This document shows positions 9,844 to 17,786 of a stretch of DNA of 64,000 nucleotides, in pieces (within the stretch, counting starts at the first letter, position 1; each line of letters opens with the position of its first letter). The notes under the pieces are model-generated. The model was not told the origin of the DNA, did no database searches, and saw nothing but the letters and a program-made list of their open reading frames with translations. This DNA comes from Chitinophagales bacterium (GTDB lineage: Bacteria; Bacteroidota; Bacteroidia; Chitinophagales; UBA10324): assembly GCA_019694975.1 (NCBI GenBank), contig JAIBAY010000006.1, positions 124,001 through 188,000 on the forward strand, in the 5' to 3' direction. The translations under genes were made by a program, and so were the position numbers.

Positions 9844-10104
9844 TTAAAAATCAAAAAGATCGCTCAGGAAGGATTCTCTTTTCTTCCCGTAGTGCTTCGG
9901 TACGCTGCGCCTGTCTTCATCAGCTCTTCTATCATAACGGCTGCCACCATCAGATTCCTGATCATCCTGGTGAAAGCTTCTGCTGATGATTTTATCGAGT
10001 TCGCCGCGATCGAGCCAGACTCCGCGGCACTTGGGGCAATAATCTATTTCAACTTGCTGGCGCTGTGACATTACAAGGGTGGTGTTGCAGGACGGACAGT
10101 TCAT
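9844..10104 (-). CDS. Small zinc-ribbon (zf-TFIIB family) protein
   Basis: An 86-residue protein beginning MNCPSCNTTLVMS. One zinc ribbon is formed by CPSC and YCPKCRG, followed by the family signature VWLDRGELDKI. The C-terminal half is charged and unstructured-looking (SDGGSRYDRRADEDRR). The start at 10104 is chosen because homologues begin one residue before the first zinc knuckle; an upstream ATG at 10173 would add 23 residues. It is the first gene of the DedA/TerC/M50 operon. The molecular role of the family is not known. Confidence 0.8.
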   Translation of the reverse strand: MNCPSCNTTLVMSQRQQVEIDYCPKCRGVWLDRGELDKIISRSFHQDDQESDGGSRYDRRADEDRRSVPKHYGKKRESFLSDLFDF

Positions 10105-10199
10105 ATGAATGGATTTTGAGGTGAATGATGCTGTTTTTCGCGGCGTACGGAAACGCAATGGCCTATCAGGCAATGGATCATGAGGTGGTTCATTTTTGT

Positions 10200-10207
10200 C
10201 AAAGGTA
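10200..10207 (-). promoter_or_regulatory. -7 box of the zf-TFIIB/DedA/TerC/M50 operon
   Basis: TACCTTTG on the minus strand is a perfect match to TAnnTTTG. It would start transcription near 10194, leaving a leader of about 90 nt before the ATG at 10104. The -33 region falls inside the inverted-repeat array at 10213-10260. Confidence 0.5.
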
Positions 10208-10212
10208 ATAAA

Positions 10213-10260
10213 ACTATTTAGAATGATAGTAAAGCTATTATTTATAGTTATACAACTATC
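10213..10260. promoter_or_regulatory. Inverted-repeat array, candidate TetR operator
   Basis: The sequence holds the half-sites ACTAT (10213-10217), GATAGT (10225-10230), ATAGTT (10244-10249) and AACTATC (10254-10260). ATAGTT-N4-AACTAT is a perfect 16-bp inverted repeat, and GATAGT/ACTATC form an outer pair. The array sits between the divergent TetR gene and the zf-TFIIB/DedA/TerC/M50 operon, next to the -7 box at 10200. This is the classical place for an autoregulating TetR-family operator; binding is inferred. Confidence 0.5.
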
Positions 10261-10304
10261 TTTTAAAAAAGTTTCACTAATTTGCGCTGTTAAATAAAAT
10301 TTGT

Positions 10305-11018
10305 ATGGAATTACAGGTTGTCATCCGGGTAAACGATAAGCTTTTCCTGAGAGATCCCAACGAGTCGGAGCTGGGAAAGAAAATTCTCCGTTACAGCGTA
10401 GACCTTATTCATAACGTGGGTTTTGAAGCATTCACTTTTCGAAAGCTCGCTGATGAAATTGGCACCACGGAAGCCGGCATCTACCGCTACTTTAATAATA
10501 AACACCGGCTGCTGATGTACCTGGTGAGCTGGTACTGGAGCTGGCTGGAATACCAGTTAATGGTTTCCACGAATAATATCCCGGATCCGGAACTGAAACT
10601 GAAACGCATTATTCAGTTACTCGTGAGCGAAGAAGCAAAGGACTTCAGCAACGATTTCATCGACAGGAAAAAGTTATATGAGATCGTGAATGTGGAAGGT
10701 GTGAAATCCTACCTGACGAAAAAGGTGTACGATGACAACAAGGCAAAGCTTTTTCAACCCTACAAGGATTTATGCGCCCGGATAGCGGATATCTTCAAAG
10801 AAATCAATCCCAAATACCGTTATCCAAGGTCATTATCCAGTACTTTGCTGGAGATGGCACATTTTCAGAAATTTTTTATGCTGCATCTTCCTGCCCTCAC
10901 CGATTTCGGGGAAAAACCGGATGCGAAACAGGTAGTTGGTTTCCTGGAAAGCATGGTGATGAGTTGCCTGAAAAAGGAGCCGGCGATTCAGCTAAAGGCG
11001 AAAAAGCCCAGGCTGTAA
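10305..11018 (+). CDS. TetR/AcrR family transcriptional regulator
   Basis: A 237-residue regulator. The N-terminal DNA-binding domain covers about residues 22-75: ILRYSVDLIHNVGFEAFTFRK, then the recognition helix LADEIGTTEAGIYRYFNNKHRLL. The C-terminal two-thirds is helical and would hold the ligand pocket; its ligand cannot be guessed. TetR proteins usually repress their own and a divergent promoter, and an inverted-repeat array lies in the upstream gap. A near match TAATTTG at 10278-10284 could be its -7 element, one base short of consensus. It is convergent with the TonB receptor, three bases apart. Confidence 0.88.
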   Translation: MELQVVIRVNDKLFLRDPNESELGKKILRYSVDLIHNVGFEAFTFRKLADEIGTTEAGIYRYFNNKHRLLMYLVSWYWSWLEYQLMVSTNNIPDPELKLKRIIQLLVSEEAKDFSNDFIDRKKLYEIVNVEGVKSYLTKKVYDDNKAKLFQPYKDLCARIADIFKEINPKYRYPRSLSSTLLEMAHFQKFFMLHLPALTDFGEKPDAKQVVGFLESMVMSCLKKEPAIQLKAKKPRL

Positions 11019-11021
11019 TTT

Positions 11022-13430
11022 TCAGATATCTGCTCTCAGTTGCAATGCGATAGTCCGCATGGATTCAATTTTCACCGGGCGCAATGAATATTCTTTGTTG
11101 AAAATATTACTGGCTACAATCGCTATGCGGTAGTTTTTCTTAATGATATAGCCGAGGCGCATATCCATCACCCAGGTTCCGCCGTTATGCACTTCACGGT
11201 AGTTAGTGATACCGGTTGGCAACAATCCTGGACGATCAAGGTCGAAGAAAGTCTGATCAATATTTTGCATGAAGCTGTAGTAACGTTCGCTGGCGCCCAG
11301 TGCAAATGATTTCCAGGATACTTCCGCATCTACTTTAAAGATGTGCTGGAAGCGGTACTTCAGAATATAATTGGTGGTGTCGGAACTGGTGGAAACATAG
11401 CTCAGTGGCTTTGGTATGAAGCCTTCCGACGGATTATCATAGGCATACTCAAAATGTGGTTCCACAGCCTGTGGCAGCGTGTAAGTATAACCGGCCATCA
11501 CCGTGAGTCCTACGGCCTGTGAAAGTTGTCCATCGCCGCTCAGCGATAACTCAATGCCACGCACTCTCGTATGACCGGTATTTACGAATTTAAAACCTGC
11601 CAGCTGTGGTTCCCATAAAGCATAGTTGTATTCAATGGTGTTAAAATATTCCTGCCAAAAGGTAGCCAGGTCTACGAAGCCCATGAACTGTGCGATGCGG
11701 AATCCCTGCTTGATACCCAATTCGGCATTCCAGCTTGTCTCGGGTTGCAGGTCAGGATTGGGAAAGATGGTAATGCCACCCACTGACGTACTAATATATT
11801 TTTCGGTGATGGTGGGATAACGGTAACCTTGTCCATAGGAAAAGCGGAGAAATGATTTCTTGGCCAGCTGCAGGTTGAGCCCGGCACGCACGATGGGCTT
11901 CACCGTATTTTCCGTGGCATTTATCTGGAAATATTCACCACGGAAACCGGCCGAGATATTCAGCACGTCCCAGAATTTTTTATCAAGCTGCACAAACAGT
12001 GCGTAGTTCTGCAGGTGATTGTCGGGCAGACCGCTGCTGGAATACAATTCGGCATGCACATAAGACTGATTGGTAACAAATCCGGCCGTAAAATGCATCG
12101 CACCAATATCAGCGAGTGCTTTGGAGACATTGTATTCGGCATAATAATTTTCAGAACTCGTGGATTGCGAATTGGAATTATCACTGTTGGTAAAATAGAT
12201 ACGTGCCTTCGCCTGGTGCCGCAGGCCGGATGGCTTGTAGTAAGTGATAAAGGGATCGAGATAGAACTGCCATGAATCGGAGATAGTGAGTGTGGAAGGA
12301 AAAGCACGGTAAATTTTTGCGCTGTCGTCGCCCCACACGAGCGAGAAGTTGGAATGTTCGAGCATCACATTGCCGTTCAGCCCCATTGATAATCCATCCA
12401 CGTTGGCGGGCCGGTAACGGAAATTAAAATTGAACCTGCCGGAACGGTCGCCGATATCACTGTTGCTGAGGCTGTCCTGTGAAAAGGGAAGTGAAGGATC
12501 AACCACCGGCGGGCCGATATAATTATGATCATATAAAAGCTGGCCGCCAAGCATTACATCAAAGAGCTTTGTCTTGATGGCATGACTCATGTTAAGGCCT
12601 GAATAATTCGCGGCACCATTCCACCATTTGGCAGCAGCATTGGAAGGAGCACTGTAAAATCCTGAGTACAAACGGATCTTTGTTTCATGCGGCGCTGTTG
12701 GATAAGCAGTGAGAAAATTGATGGTGCCGCTGAGTGCAGAGGAGCCATACAGCACGGAAGCAGCGCCTTTAATCACTTCCACCTGGTTAAGATTTTCTAT
12801 GGGAATGAAACTCCAGTTGGTCTTGCCGGCATCGCCGGTAATGATGGGAATGCCGTCGATCATGGATAACACGCGTGTGCCAACACCAAATGCGAAGCCG
12901 CTGCCACCGCGGATTTGCGGTTCATCATCCAGTATGTTAAGTCCGGGCACCTGTTCCAGCACCTGCGTCACATTGGTGGTATTGCGCGCTTCGATGATCT
13001 TCGGCTTCAGCAATTCCATGGATACGGTGATATCTTCCAGCCGTTGTTCATACTTACCGGCGGAAACAACAATATTGTCGAGCAGTTTCGATTCCAGCGT
13101 TAGCAGCACGTTGTAGCTACTGGTCTTTCCTTCTTCCAGCACAACGGTGAACGTATCACTGACGTAGCCAAGGTAAGAACAGACCAGTGTCTGATTTCCG
13201 GGTGGCAGCAACAATGTGAATTTTCCTTCCTGGTCAGTTGATGTACCGATTGCTTTGGAGGAAAGCAGGAAGAGGTTGGCGCCAATCACCGCTTCATGCG
13301 ATTGCCCGTCGAGCACCAGGCCTTTTAACGTTGCTGTTGCCTGGCTGAAAGCCACAGCAGGGATGAAGAGACAGCAGGCAGCCGCAATTTTCACAATAGA
13401 TAAGTATTGCAATACACTTATTTGTTTCAT
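11022..13430 (-). CDS. TonB-dependent receptor
   Basis: An 802-residue outer-membrane receptor. After a signal peptide (cleavage near AFSQ) comes a carboxypeptidase-regulatory-like beta-sandwich (about residues 33-110; LKGLVLDGQSHEAVIGANLFL), then the plug (about 125-235; TNVTQVLEQVPGLNILDD, IRGGSGFAFG, VEVIKGAASVLYGSSALSGTINF) and a 22-strand-type barrel. The family imports siderophores, cobalamin or oligomers using TonB energy; the ligand is not visible. It lacks a SusD partner, so it is more like a metal or cofactor receptor than a SusC. It lies six bases downstream of the T9SS protein gene at 13437, so the two form an operon. Confidence 0.92.
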   Translation of the reverse strand: MKQISVLQYLSIVKIAAACCLFIPAVAFSQATATLKGLVLDGQSHEAVIGANLFLLSSKAIGTSTDQEGKFTLLLPPGNQTLVCSYLGYVSDTFTVVLEEGKTSSYNVLLTLESKLLDNIVVSAGKYEQRLEDITVSMELLKPKIIEARNTTNVTQVLEQVPGLNILDDEPQIRGGSGFAFGVGTRVLSMIDGIPIITGDAGKTNWSFIPIENLNQVEVIKGAASVLYGSSALSGTINFLTAYPTAPHETKIRLYSGFYSAPSNAAAKWWNGAANYSGLNMSHAIKTKLFDVMLGGQLLYDHNYIGPPVVDPSLPFSQDSLSNSDIGDRSGRFNFNFRYRPANVDGLSMGLNGNVMLEHSNFSLVWGDDSAKIYRAFPSTLTISDSWQFYLDPFITYYKPSGLRHQAKARIYFTNSDNSNSQSTSSENYYAEYNVSKALADIGAMHFTAGFVTNQSYVHAELYSSSGLPDNHLQNYALFVQLDKKFWDVLNISAGFRGEYFQINATENTVKPIVRAGLNLQLAKKSFLRFSYGQGYRYPTITEKYISTSVGGITIFPNPDLQPETSWNAELGIKQGFRIAQFMGFVDLATFWQEYFNTIEYNYALWEPQLAGFKFVNTGHTRVRGIELSLSGDGQLSQAVGLTVMAGYTYTLPQAVEPHFEYAYDNPSEGFIPKPLSYVSTSSDTTNYILKYRFQHIFKVDAEVSWKSFALGASERYYSFMQNIDQTFFDLDRPGLLPTGITNYREVHNGGTWVMDMRLGYIIKKNYRIAIVASNIFNKEYSLRPVKIESMRTIALQLRADI

Positions 13431-13436
13431 GCGGAA

Positions 13437-14348
13437 TTATTGTTGCACGATGATTTTCCTGCGGAGCAGGCTGGCGCATTCGTGGCTCTTGACCTGGCAG
13501 AAGTAGATTCCATTTTCTAAATGCAGGAGCCGGATTTGTTCGGATGACTGCTTAACAGGAAATGTTGCAACCAATGCACCCATGGCATTATAAAGCAACA
13601 GCTGGCCTTCGAGATGTTTAGGATTGGAAAGGATGATTTCATTGGTTACCAGCGAATTGATGAGCTGCATGCCAGAGCTGCTTTCTATCGTGTGAATGCC
13701 CGTAGTGAAAAGCAGGGAAAGATCATCAATGAGCAAAGTGCTTCCGGGCATCGCTTTGTAACCGTTGCTGGAAGAGATCATCCACCGTGATACATCGGGC
13801 GTTGCAGCGGATTTATATTTCACCGGCGCGGTAAACCGTGTGTAGCTCGTTATTGTTGCACCGATTTTTGCCAGTGCAGTGCCAATGGTATCGCCATTAT
13901 TGGCCAGCAGGTCGAACTGAATCTGCGTTGAATCTCCGCCAACAGGAGTGTATTTCATCCAGCCGGCAATACTGTCGGGGCGTTCATGGTAGGGAATGCC
14001 GCCCTGTATGCCATACGGCGGTGTGATGATAAGCTGGCCGGTTGTTACGATGCCATTTACCGTATCATTGATGCTTGTTACAGCAGTGGTCACCAATTTA
14101 ACAGCAAAATTTCCGCTGTGCTTGTCAGTTGTCTGCAGGCAGGTGAGAAAGCCGATGAAGGCGGAGGCGGAATCAAGATTATCCCAGCTGTTGGGTACAT
14201 AAAAACTGGTGTTGAATAAATTGGTGAGCGTCCAGTCTTCGAAGCCGGCATTGGGCGTTGGATTTTGTGCGTTGACAGCAACTGGTGTACTCAGTATCAT
14301 AAAAAATACAGCCGTGCTGCAAAGCAGGCAAAGTAATTGTTTGATCAT
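13437..14348 (-). CDS. T9SS type A sorting domain protein with PCMD-like N-terminus
   Basis: A 303-residue secreted protein. A signal peptide ends near VNAQ, followed by NPTPNAGFEDWTLTNLF, the start of a jelly-roll-like domain often seen in cell-surface carbohydrate-binding proteins. The last 80 residues are a T9SS sorting domain (GQLLLYNAMGALVATFPV to ENGIYFCQVKSHE), although its end is slightly degenerate. The ATG at 14348 is preferred; the ATG at 14366 lies almost exactly at the transcript start predicted from the -7 box. It is the first gene of an operon with the TonB receptor, so it may capture the receptor's ligand at the surface; this is inference. Confidence 0.8.
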   Translation of the reverse strand: MIKQLLCLLCSTAVFFMILSTPVAVNAQNPTPNAGFEDWTLTNLFNTSFYVPNSWDNLDSASAFIGFLTCLQTTDKHSGNFAVKLVTTAVTSINDTVNGIVTTGQLIITPPYGIQGGIPYHERPDSIAGWMKYTPVGGDSTQIQFDLLANNGDTIGTALAKIGATITSYTRFTAPVKYKSAATPDVSRWMISSSNGYKAMPGSTLLIDDLSLLFTTGIHTIESSSGMQLINSLVTNEIILSNPKHLEGQLLLYNAMGALVATFPVKQSSEQIRLLHLENGIYFCQVKSHECASLLRRKIIVQQ

Positions 14349-14368
14349 TGGATAGTGATTGGTCATAG

Positions 14369-14376
14369 CAAATCTA
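14369..14376 (-). promoter_or_regulatory. -7 box of the T9SS protein/TonB receptor operon
   Basis: TAGATTTG on the minus strand matches TAnnTTTG exactly. The expected transcript start near 14364 leaves a leader of about 16 nt to the ATG at 14348, or a leaderless start at the ATG at 14366. Confidence 0.5.
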
Positions 14377-14508
14377 AGAAAAAGTATATAGGATCATGAG
14401 CGCAGTGCAAACCGCGATGATTAAGATACCGGCTGCTGAAAAATTTGTAATCAGATTACAGTTACCGCCGCTGTTACCACCGGCAGCTGTACTGTCATGC
14501 AATGCACT

Positions 14509-15951
14509 TCACCTGGCATTGAGCCGTTTTACATTTTCCTGCAGCACTGACAACAGGAGATCAATGGTTGACAGATGTGTTCTGAAAGAAACAATGGCAG
14601 CGCGCAGCGTAAACCTGCCATCTAAAATGGTGGATGAGATAAAGACGCGTCCGTCTTGCTGCACTGCTTCGAGCAATTCTTTGTTATACGTATTCGCATC
14701 GCCGTTTTTGGGTATGTAACGATAAGTGACAACAGACAGCTGTGGCGGCGGACCCACTTCAAATCCAAGCTGCTGCACTGCTTCGTAGAAATATTTCGCC
14801 AGCAATAATTTTTCTTCCAGGCATGCACGAAATGGTTTCACGCCCAGCAATTTCAGCGGCAGCCACATGCGAAGGCCCCTGAAATGTTTGGTGAGTTCAG
14901 GCGAAATATCAGCCGGCGAAATTTCTGCCGTTGCCTGCAAAGCATCCTGCATGTAGTTGGCAAAATAATGATGGGAAGCCTGCAGCTGACTGCGGTTTTT
15001 TGCCAGCATAACGCCGGTGCCGTAAGGAAGAAATAATGATTTATGCGGATCGATCACCAGGGTATCGGCTTGTTCAATGCCTTTCAGTTTTTCATTTCCC
15101 TCTGCGGTGAGTTTGAAGAATCCGCCATAGGCAGCATCAACATGAAACCACAGCTCATGTTTTTTAGCGATGTAGCCTGTGGCATCGAGCGGGTCGATGG
15201 CACCGGTATCTGTAGTGCCTGCGGAAGCGACCACCAGGAAAGGGAGCAACCTGCTTGTTTTATCCAGCACAATCATCCGTTCGAGATCATCCGCTTTCAT
15301 CCGGTAATTTTCATCTACCGGCACAATGCGGATGATACATTCTCGGAGCCCTGCGATTCGAATGGCTTTCTCCACTGAATGGTGCACCTGCGCTGTGAGG
15401 TAAATCACCGCCTTCTCAAAATCACGTGCCTTGATTTGTGATGCATCACGGGCACAAACAATGCCCATCAGGTTGGCGATGCTGCCACCGGAGGTGAGGT
15501 TACCGGCGGCTTCCCTCGGATAGCCAACGAGGTCTGCCATCCATTGAATGAGCATGTTTTCCATCTGCACAGCACCCGGGCCTGCGAAGTAAACACCGGC
15601 ATACCGGTTAAAAACATCAGCGAGGTAGTCGCCGAGTGCGGCGTAGTAAATGCCGCCACCCGGAATATATCCGAGGTGACCACCGGAAGCAGGATTGAGG
15701 CCGGTGTGATCCACATGATTTTTCAGCAATGAAATGACGGCTTCGATATCAACCGGATCTTCGGCAACAGGAAAGGAGAATAAGTTTGTTACGGTATCAT
15801 CCTGCAGCTCAAATGCTTTGATGGATTCAATATGATTGATAAAACCCTCCGTATAGTCTATCACTTTTTTCCGCACTGCTTCACGTTTGCCTGCAACAGG
15901 CTCCAGCTGACGCGAAATTTTTTCAAGTGCCTCAAGTTGATTACGGATCAT
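14509..15951 (-). CDS. Pyridoxal-dependent decarboxylase (group II family)
   Basis: A 480-residue PLP enzyme of the aromatic amino acid/glutamate/diaminobutyrate decarboxylase fold. Lys304 in VIDPHKSLFLPYGTG is the Schiff-base lysine, HVDAAYGGF holds the Asp and Ala that contact the pyridine ring, and TSGGSIANLMGI binds the cofactor phosphate. LNPASGGHLGYIPGG near residue 90 is the conserved substrate-loop region. The full length and all key motifs are intact. The substrate is not readable from sequence alone; aromatic L-amino acids are the most common for this subgroup. It stands alone, with no transporter or antiporter beside it. Confidence 0.88.
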   Translation of the reverse strand: MIRNQLEALEKISRQLEPVAGKREAVRKKVIDYTEGFINHIESIKAFELQDDTVTNLFSFPVAEDPVDIEAVISLLKNHVDHTGLNPASGGHLGYIPGGGIYYAALGDYLADVFNRYAGVYFAGPGAVQMENMLIQWMADLVGYPREAAGNLTSGGSIANLMGIVCARDASQIKARDFEKAVIYLTAQVHHSVEKAIRIAGLRECIIRIVPVDENYRMKADDLERMIVLDKTSRLLPFLVVASAGTTDTGAIDPLDATGYIAKKHELWFHVDAAYGGFFKLTAEGNEKLKGIEQADTLVIDPHKSLFLPYGTGVMLAKNRSQLQASHHYFANYMQDALQATAEISPADISPELTKHFRGLRMWLPLKLLGVKPFRACLEEKLLLAKYFYEAVQQLGFEVGPPPQLSVVTYRYIPKNGDANTYNKELLEAVQQDGRVFISSTILDGRFTLRAAIVSFRTHLSTIDLLLSVLQENVKRLNAR

Positions 15952-16047
15952 GCTGAAAGGATAGGGCTGCTTGTATTGGTTTTAAACTTTATGGTGATTT
16001 TATGTTTCACCGGTCATTCGCAAAAAAATCATTCCATCATTGAATTG

Positions 16048-16169
16048 AGAAGCTATCTCAAAATAGGCAATCAATGCGGTCATGCCGAATTTATTTCGAC
16101 ATCTGTCAATGAATTGAAGAGATCCTGCAACAAGTTGAGGATGACTCCGGGTATTTTGAGATAGCTTCT
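16048..16169. repeat. MITE-like element, copy 1 (perfect 18-bp terminal inverted repeats)
   Basis: The 122-bp unit starts with AGAAGCTATCTCAAAATA (16048-16065) and ends with its exact reverse complement (16152-16169). The inside holds two imperfect palindromes, ATGCCGAATTTATTTCGACAT and ATCCTGCAACAAGTTGAGGAT. It lies between the PLP decarboxylase and epimerase genes. The palindromes resemble the dispersed REP-like repeats common in Bacteroidota genomes. There is no open frame inside, so any mobility would need a transposase elsewhere. Confidence 0.75.
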
Positions 16170-16197
16170 TATATCATCAAATGTGCACCTGCGCGCA

Positions 16198-17196
16198 TCA
16201 TGCATCTTTTGGTTTTAATCCCATCTCTTTCATTTCATACAGCAGGGTTTCTTTCAACCCGGTTTCCAGCGGACGAGGTGCATAACCTAACTCCTGTATG
16301 GCTTTTGAATTATTACCGAGGTATGTATGTCCTGCGGCCACCCGCAATGTTTCAGCGGAATATAATTCAGGCAATGCTATTAATTTTTCAGCTACGGCAG
16401 CCATAGCCGATGATACCGATAACAGTTTGGGAGAAACAAACAACGGTGTCTTGATGCCGGTAATTTTTTCTGCAAGATGGTATGCCGCTTCCAGCGTGTG
16501 TGGTGGCCCGCAGATGATATAGGTTTCGCCTGTCCTTCCTCTGTCCATTGCCAGCCAGTGTGCGTTCACGATATCATCCACATGCGCCCAGGAATAAGCA
16601 GTTTGTTTCGGAAGCATCGGTAATTTTTTACGCAGGTAGCTGCGCATTGAATTTCCACTCATGCTGGTATCACCGGGCCCGTATATCAGCCCCGGCATGA
16701 CAATAACTAATGGTAAACCGTTCCGGATAAATTCATCTGCAATAGCATGTGCCATGGCTTTTGTGCGGTCGTATTCACTGAGATGCCTGCCGGTAAAATG
16801 AAATGATTCATCGCGCAGTTCTCCGTGCGAATCGGAATTGACAGCGAGCGTACTGGTATAAACACCTTTTGGAATTTGCAGTTCCTGCATCAGTTCCAGC
16901 ACGTTGCGCGTGCCTTTAACATTAATCTGCTGCCCCGGCGTTTTATCGCGTACACCTACCTTGTACCAGCCTGCAATATGAAATACACCATCGCAATCCT
17001 TCATGGGTTCACGCATGCTTTCCTTTTCGGTCACATCACCTTCCGCCACAGTAATACCGATATCGCTTAAATCAGTTGCTTTGGCGGGGTTGCGGACAAG
17101 AGCGACAACATCATGATTTTTGGCACGCAGCAAACGAACCATTTTCCCGCCTACAAAACCGGTAGCACCTGTTACGAAGTATTTTTTAGTCTGCAT
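16198..17196 (-). CDS. NAD(P)-dependent epimerase/dehydratase (extended SDR)
   Basis: A 332-residue Rossmann-fold enzyme. TGATGFVGG (residues 9-17) is the dinucleotide-binding glycine motif, VAEGDVTE contacts the adenine, and the catalytic Tyr and Lys are in SEYDRTKAMAH. MPGLIYGPGD is the usual substrate-side loop. It resembles dihydroflavonol 4-reductase/hopanoid-associated epimerase-like members that act on sugar, steroid or flavonoid-like substrates. The exact reaction is unknown. It is followed upstream by a 590-base gap and has no evident operon partner. Confidence 0.87.
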   Translation of the reverse strand: MQTKKYFVTGATGFVGGKMVRLLRAKNHDVVALVRNPAKATDLSDIGITVAEGDVTEKESMREPMKDCDGVFHIAGWYKVGVRDKTPGQQINVKGTRNVLELMQELQIPKGVYTSTLAVNSDSHGELRDESFHFTGRHLSEYDRTKAMAHAIADEFIRNGLPLVIVMPGLIYGPGDTSMSGNSMRSYLRKKLPMLPKQTAYSWAHVDDIVNAHWLAMDRGRTGETYIICGPPHTLEAAYHLAEKITGIKTPLFVSPKLLSVSSAMAAVAEKLIALPELYSAETLRVAAGHTYLGNNSKAIQELGYAPRPLETGLKETLLYEMKEMGLKPKDA

Positions 17197-17367
17197 ATAC
17201 TTTGAAAAATAGGAAAATATTATTCAATGCTGGTTGTTCAATCATTAAAACTAAGTCGCCCACAGCCGGCAGTAGCTGAATGCCTTTTATTTTTGCGGCA
17301 ATGAAAATAGATGGATGCAACGGAAAATATAACTTCAATGCAGGCCGTCACGTCAGCATAAAATTAA

Positions 17368-17396
17368 AAAGCCGCCTCCTTGCAAGAAGCGGCTTT
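17368..17396 (-). terminator. Rho-independent terminator for a minus-strand small transcript
   Basis: AAAGCCGC at 17368-17375 pairs perfectly with GCGGCTTT at 17389-17396 around a 13-nt loop. Read on the minus strand the stem is followed by TTTTTAATTT, a good termination tract; on the plus strand the tract is poor. No annotated gene ends here, so the hairpin implies a short transcript from the gap upstream. Confidence 0.65.
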
Positions 17397-17506
17397 GAAA
17401 TAAAGCACCATTTAATTCATCTGTGTTTCTTATCATCTTTCAATGATCTGGTGTTTATTGACAGGCTTTGATTCCTGTGATGATCAGAAACAGTTAGTGG
17501 CCATCT

Positions 17507-17563
17507 TTACTTCATTTTTGGTTTGGAACATGCAATGTAATCAAAAGTGTAATGATGATTCAT
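17507..17563 (-). CDS. Possible 18-residue small protein
   Basis: ATG at 17561-17563 opens an 18-codon frame, MNHHYTFDYIACSKPKMK, with TAA at 17507. It lies about 22 nt below a promoter-like pair and upstream of a strong minus-strand terminator, so it would be the only protein of the transcript. The peptide is polar with one Cys and a basic tail, and has no membrane segment. It may be a leader-like peptide or chance within a small RNA. No family is recognised. Confidence 0.3.
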   Translation of the reverse strand: MNHHYTFDYIACSKPKMK

Positions 17564-17590
17564 TGTTGGTTTGGGTTTGGTAAGCTGAAC

Positions 17591-17621
17591 TAAAAGTACT
17601 GCATGCTGAAATTGGTCTCAA
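17591..17621 (-). promoter_or_regulatory. Candidate promoter of the small transcript
   Basis: On the minus strand TTG (17619-17621) is followed after 20 nt by TACTTTTA (17591-17598), which differs by one base from TAnnTTTG. It points toward the 18-codon frame and the terminator at 17368, giving a predicted RNA of about 215 nt. Confidence 0.35.
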
Positions 17622-17786
17622 TCACAAAAATCCCGTTGATTGTCAGCGCAATTTATTGGCTTAAACTGAAACAGTGGTTACTTTTATGCATAACTTTAAG
17701 GGAGCATTCTTTGCATTGCAGCAAATGCAGATGAGAATTAAAGATTTGAAAATCAATGTTTTGTGATGTGATTTTATTTGATTTTG

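Larger units (their letters stand above)
17197..17786. other. Gene-poor gap (590 bases) with a possible small transcript
   Basis: No gene longer than 60 codons is credible here. The only structured content is a minus-strand unit: a promoter-like pair at 17591-17621, an 18-codon open frame at 17507-17563 and a strong terminator hairpin at 17368-17396. Short hairpins (ACAGG/CCTGT near 17460-17477) lie between. The remaining bases up to the helical-repeat gene show nothing recognisable. Confidence 0.5.

Noticed and set aside
17435..17504. ATG GCC ACT AAC TGT TTC TGA with an open frame continuing after the TGA (possible selenocysteine or read-through)
   Set aside because: Only 16 codons follow the TGA, no selenocysteine insertion element could be recognised, and no family match is known; best explained by chance in a noncoding transcript.
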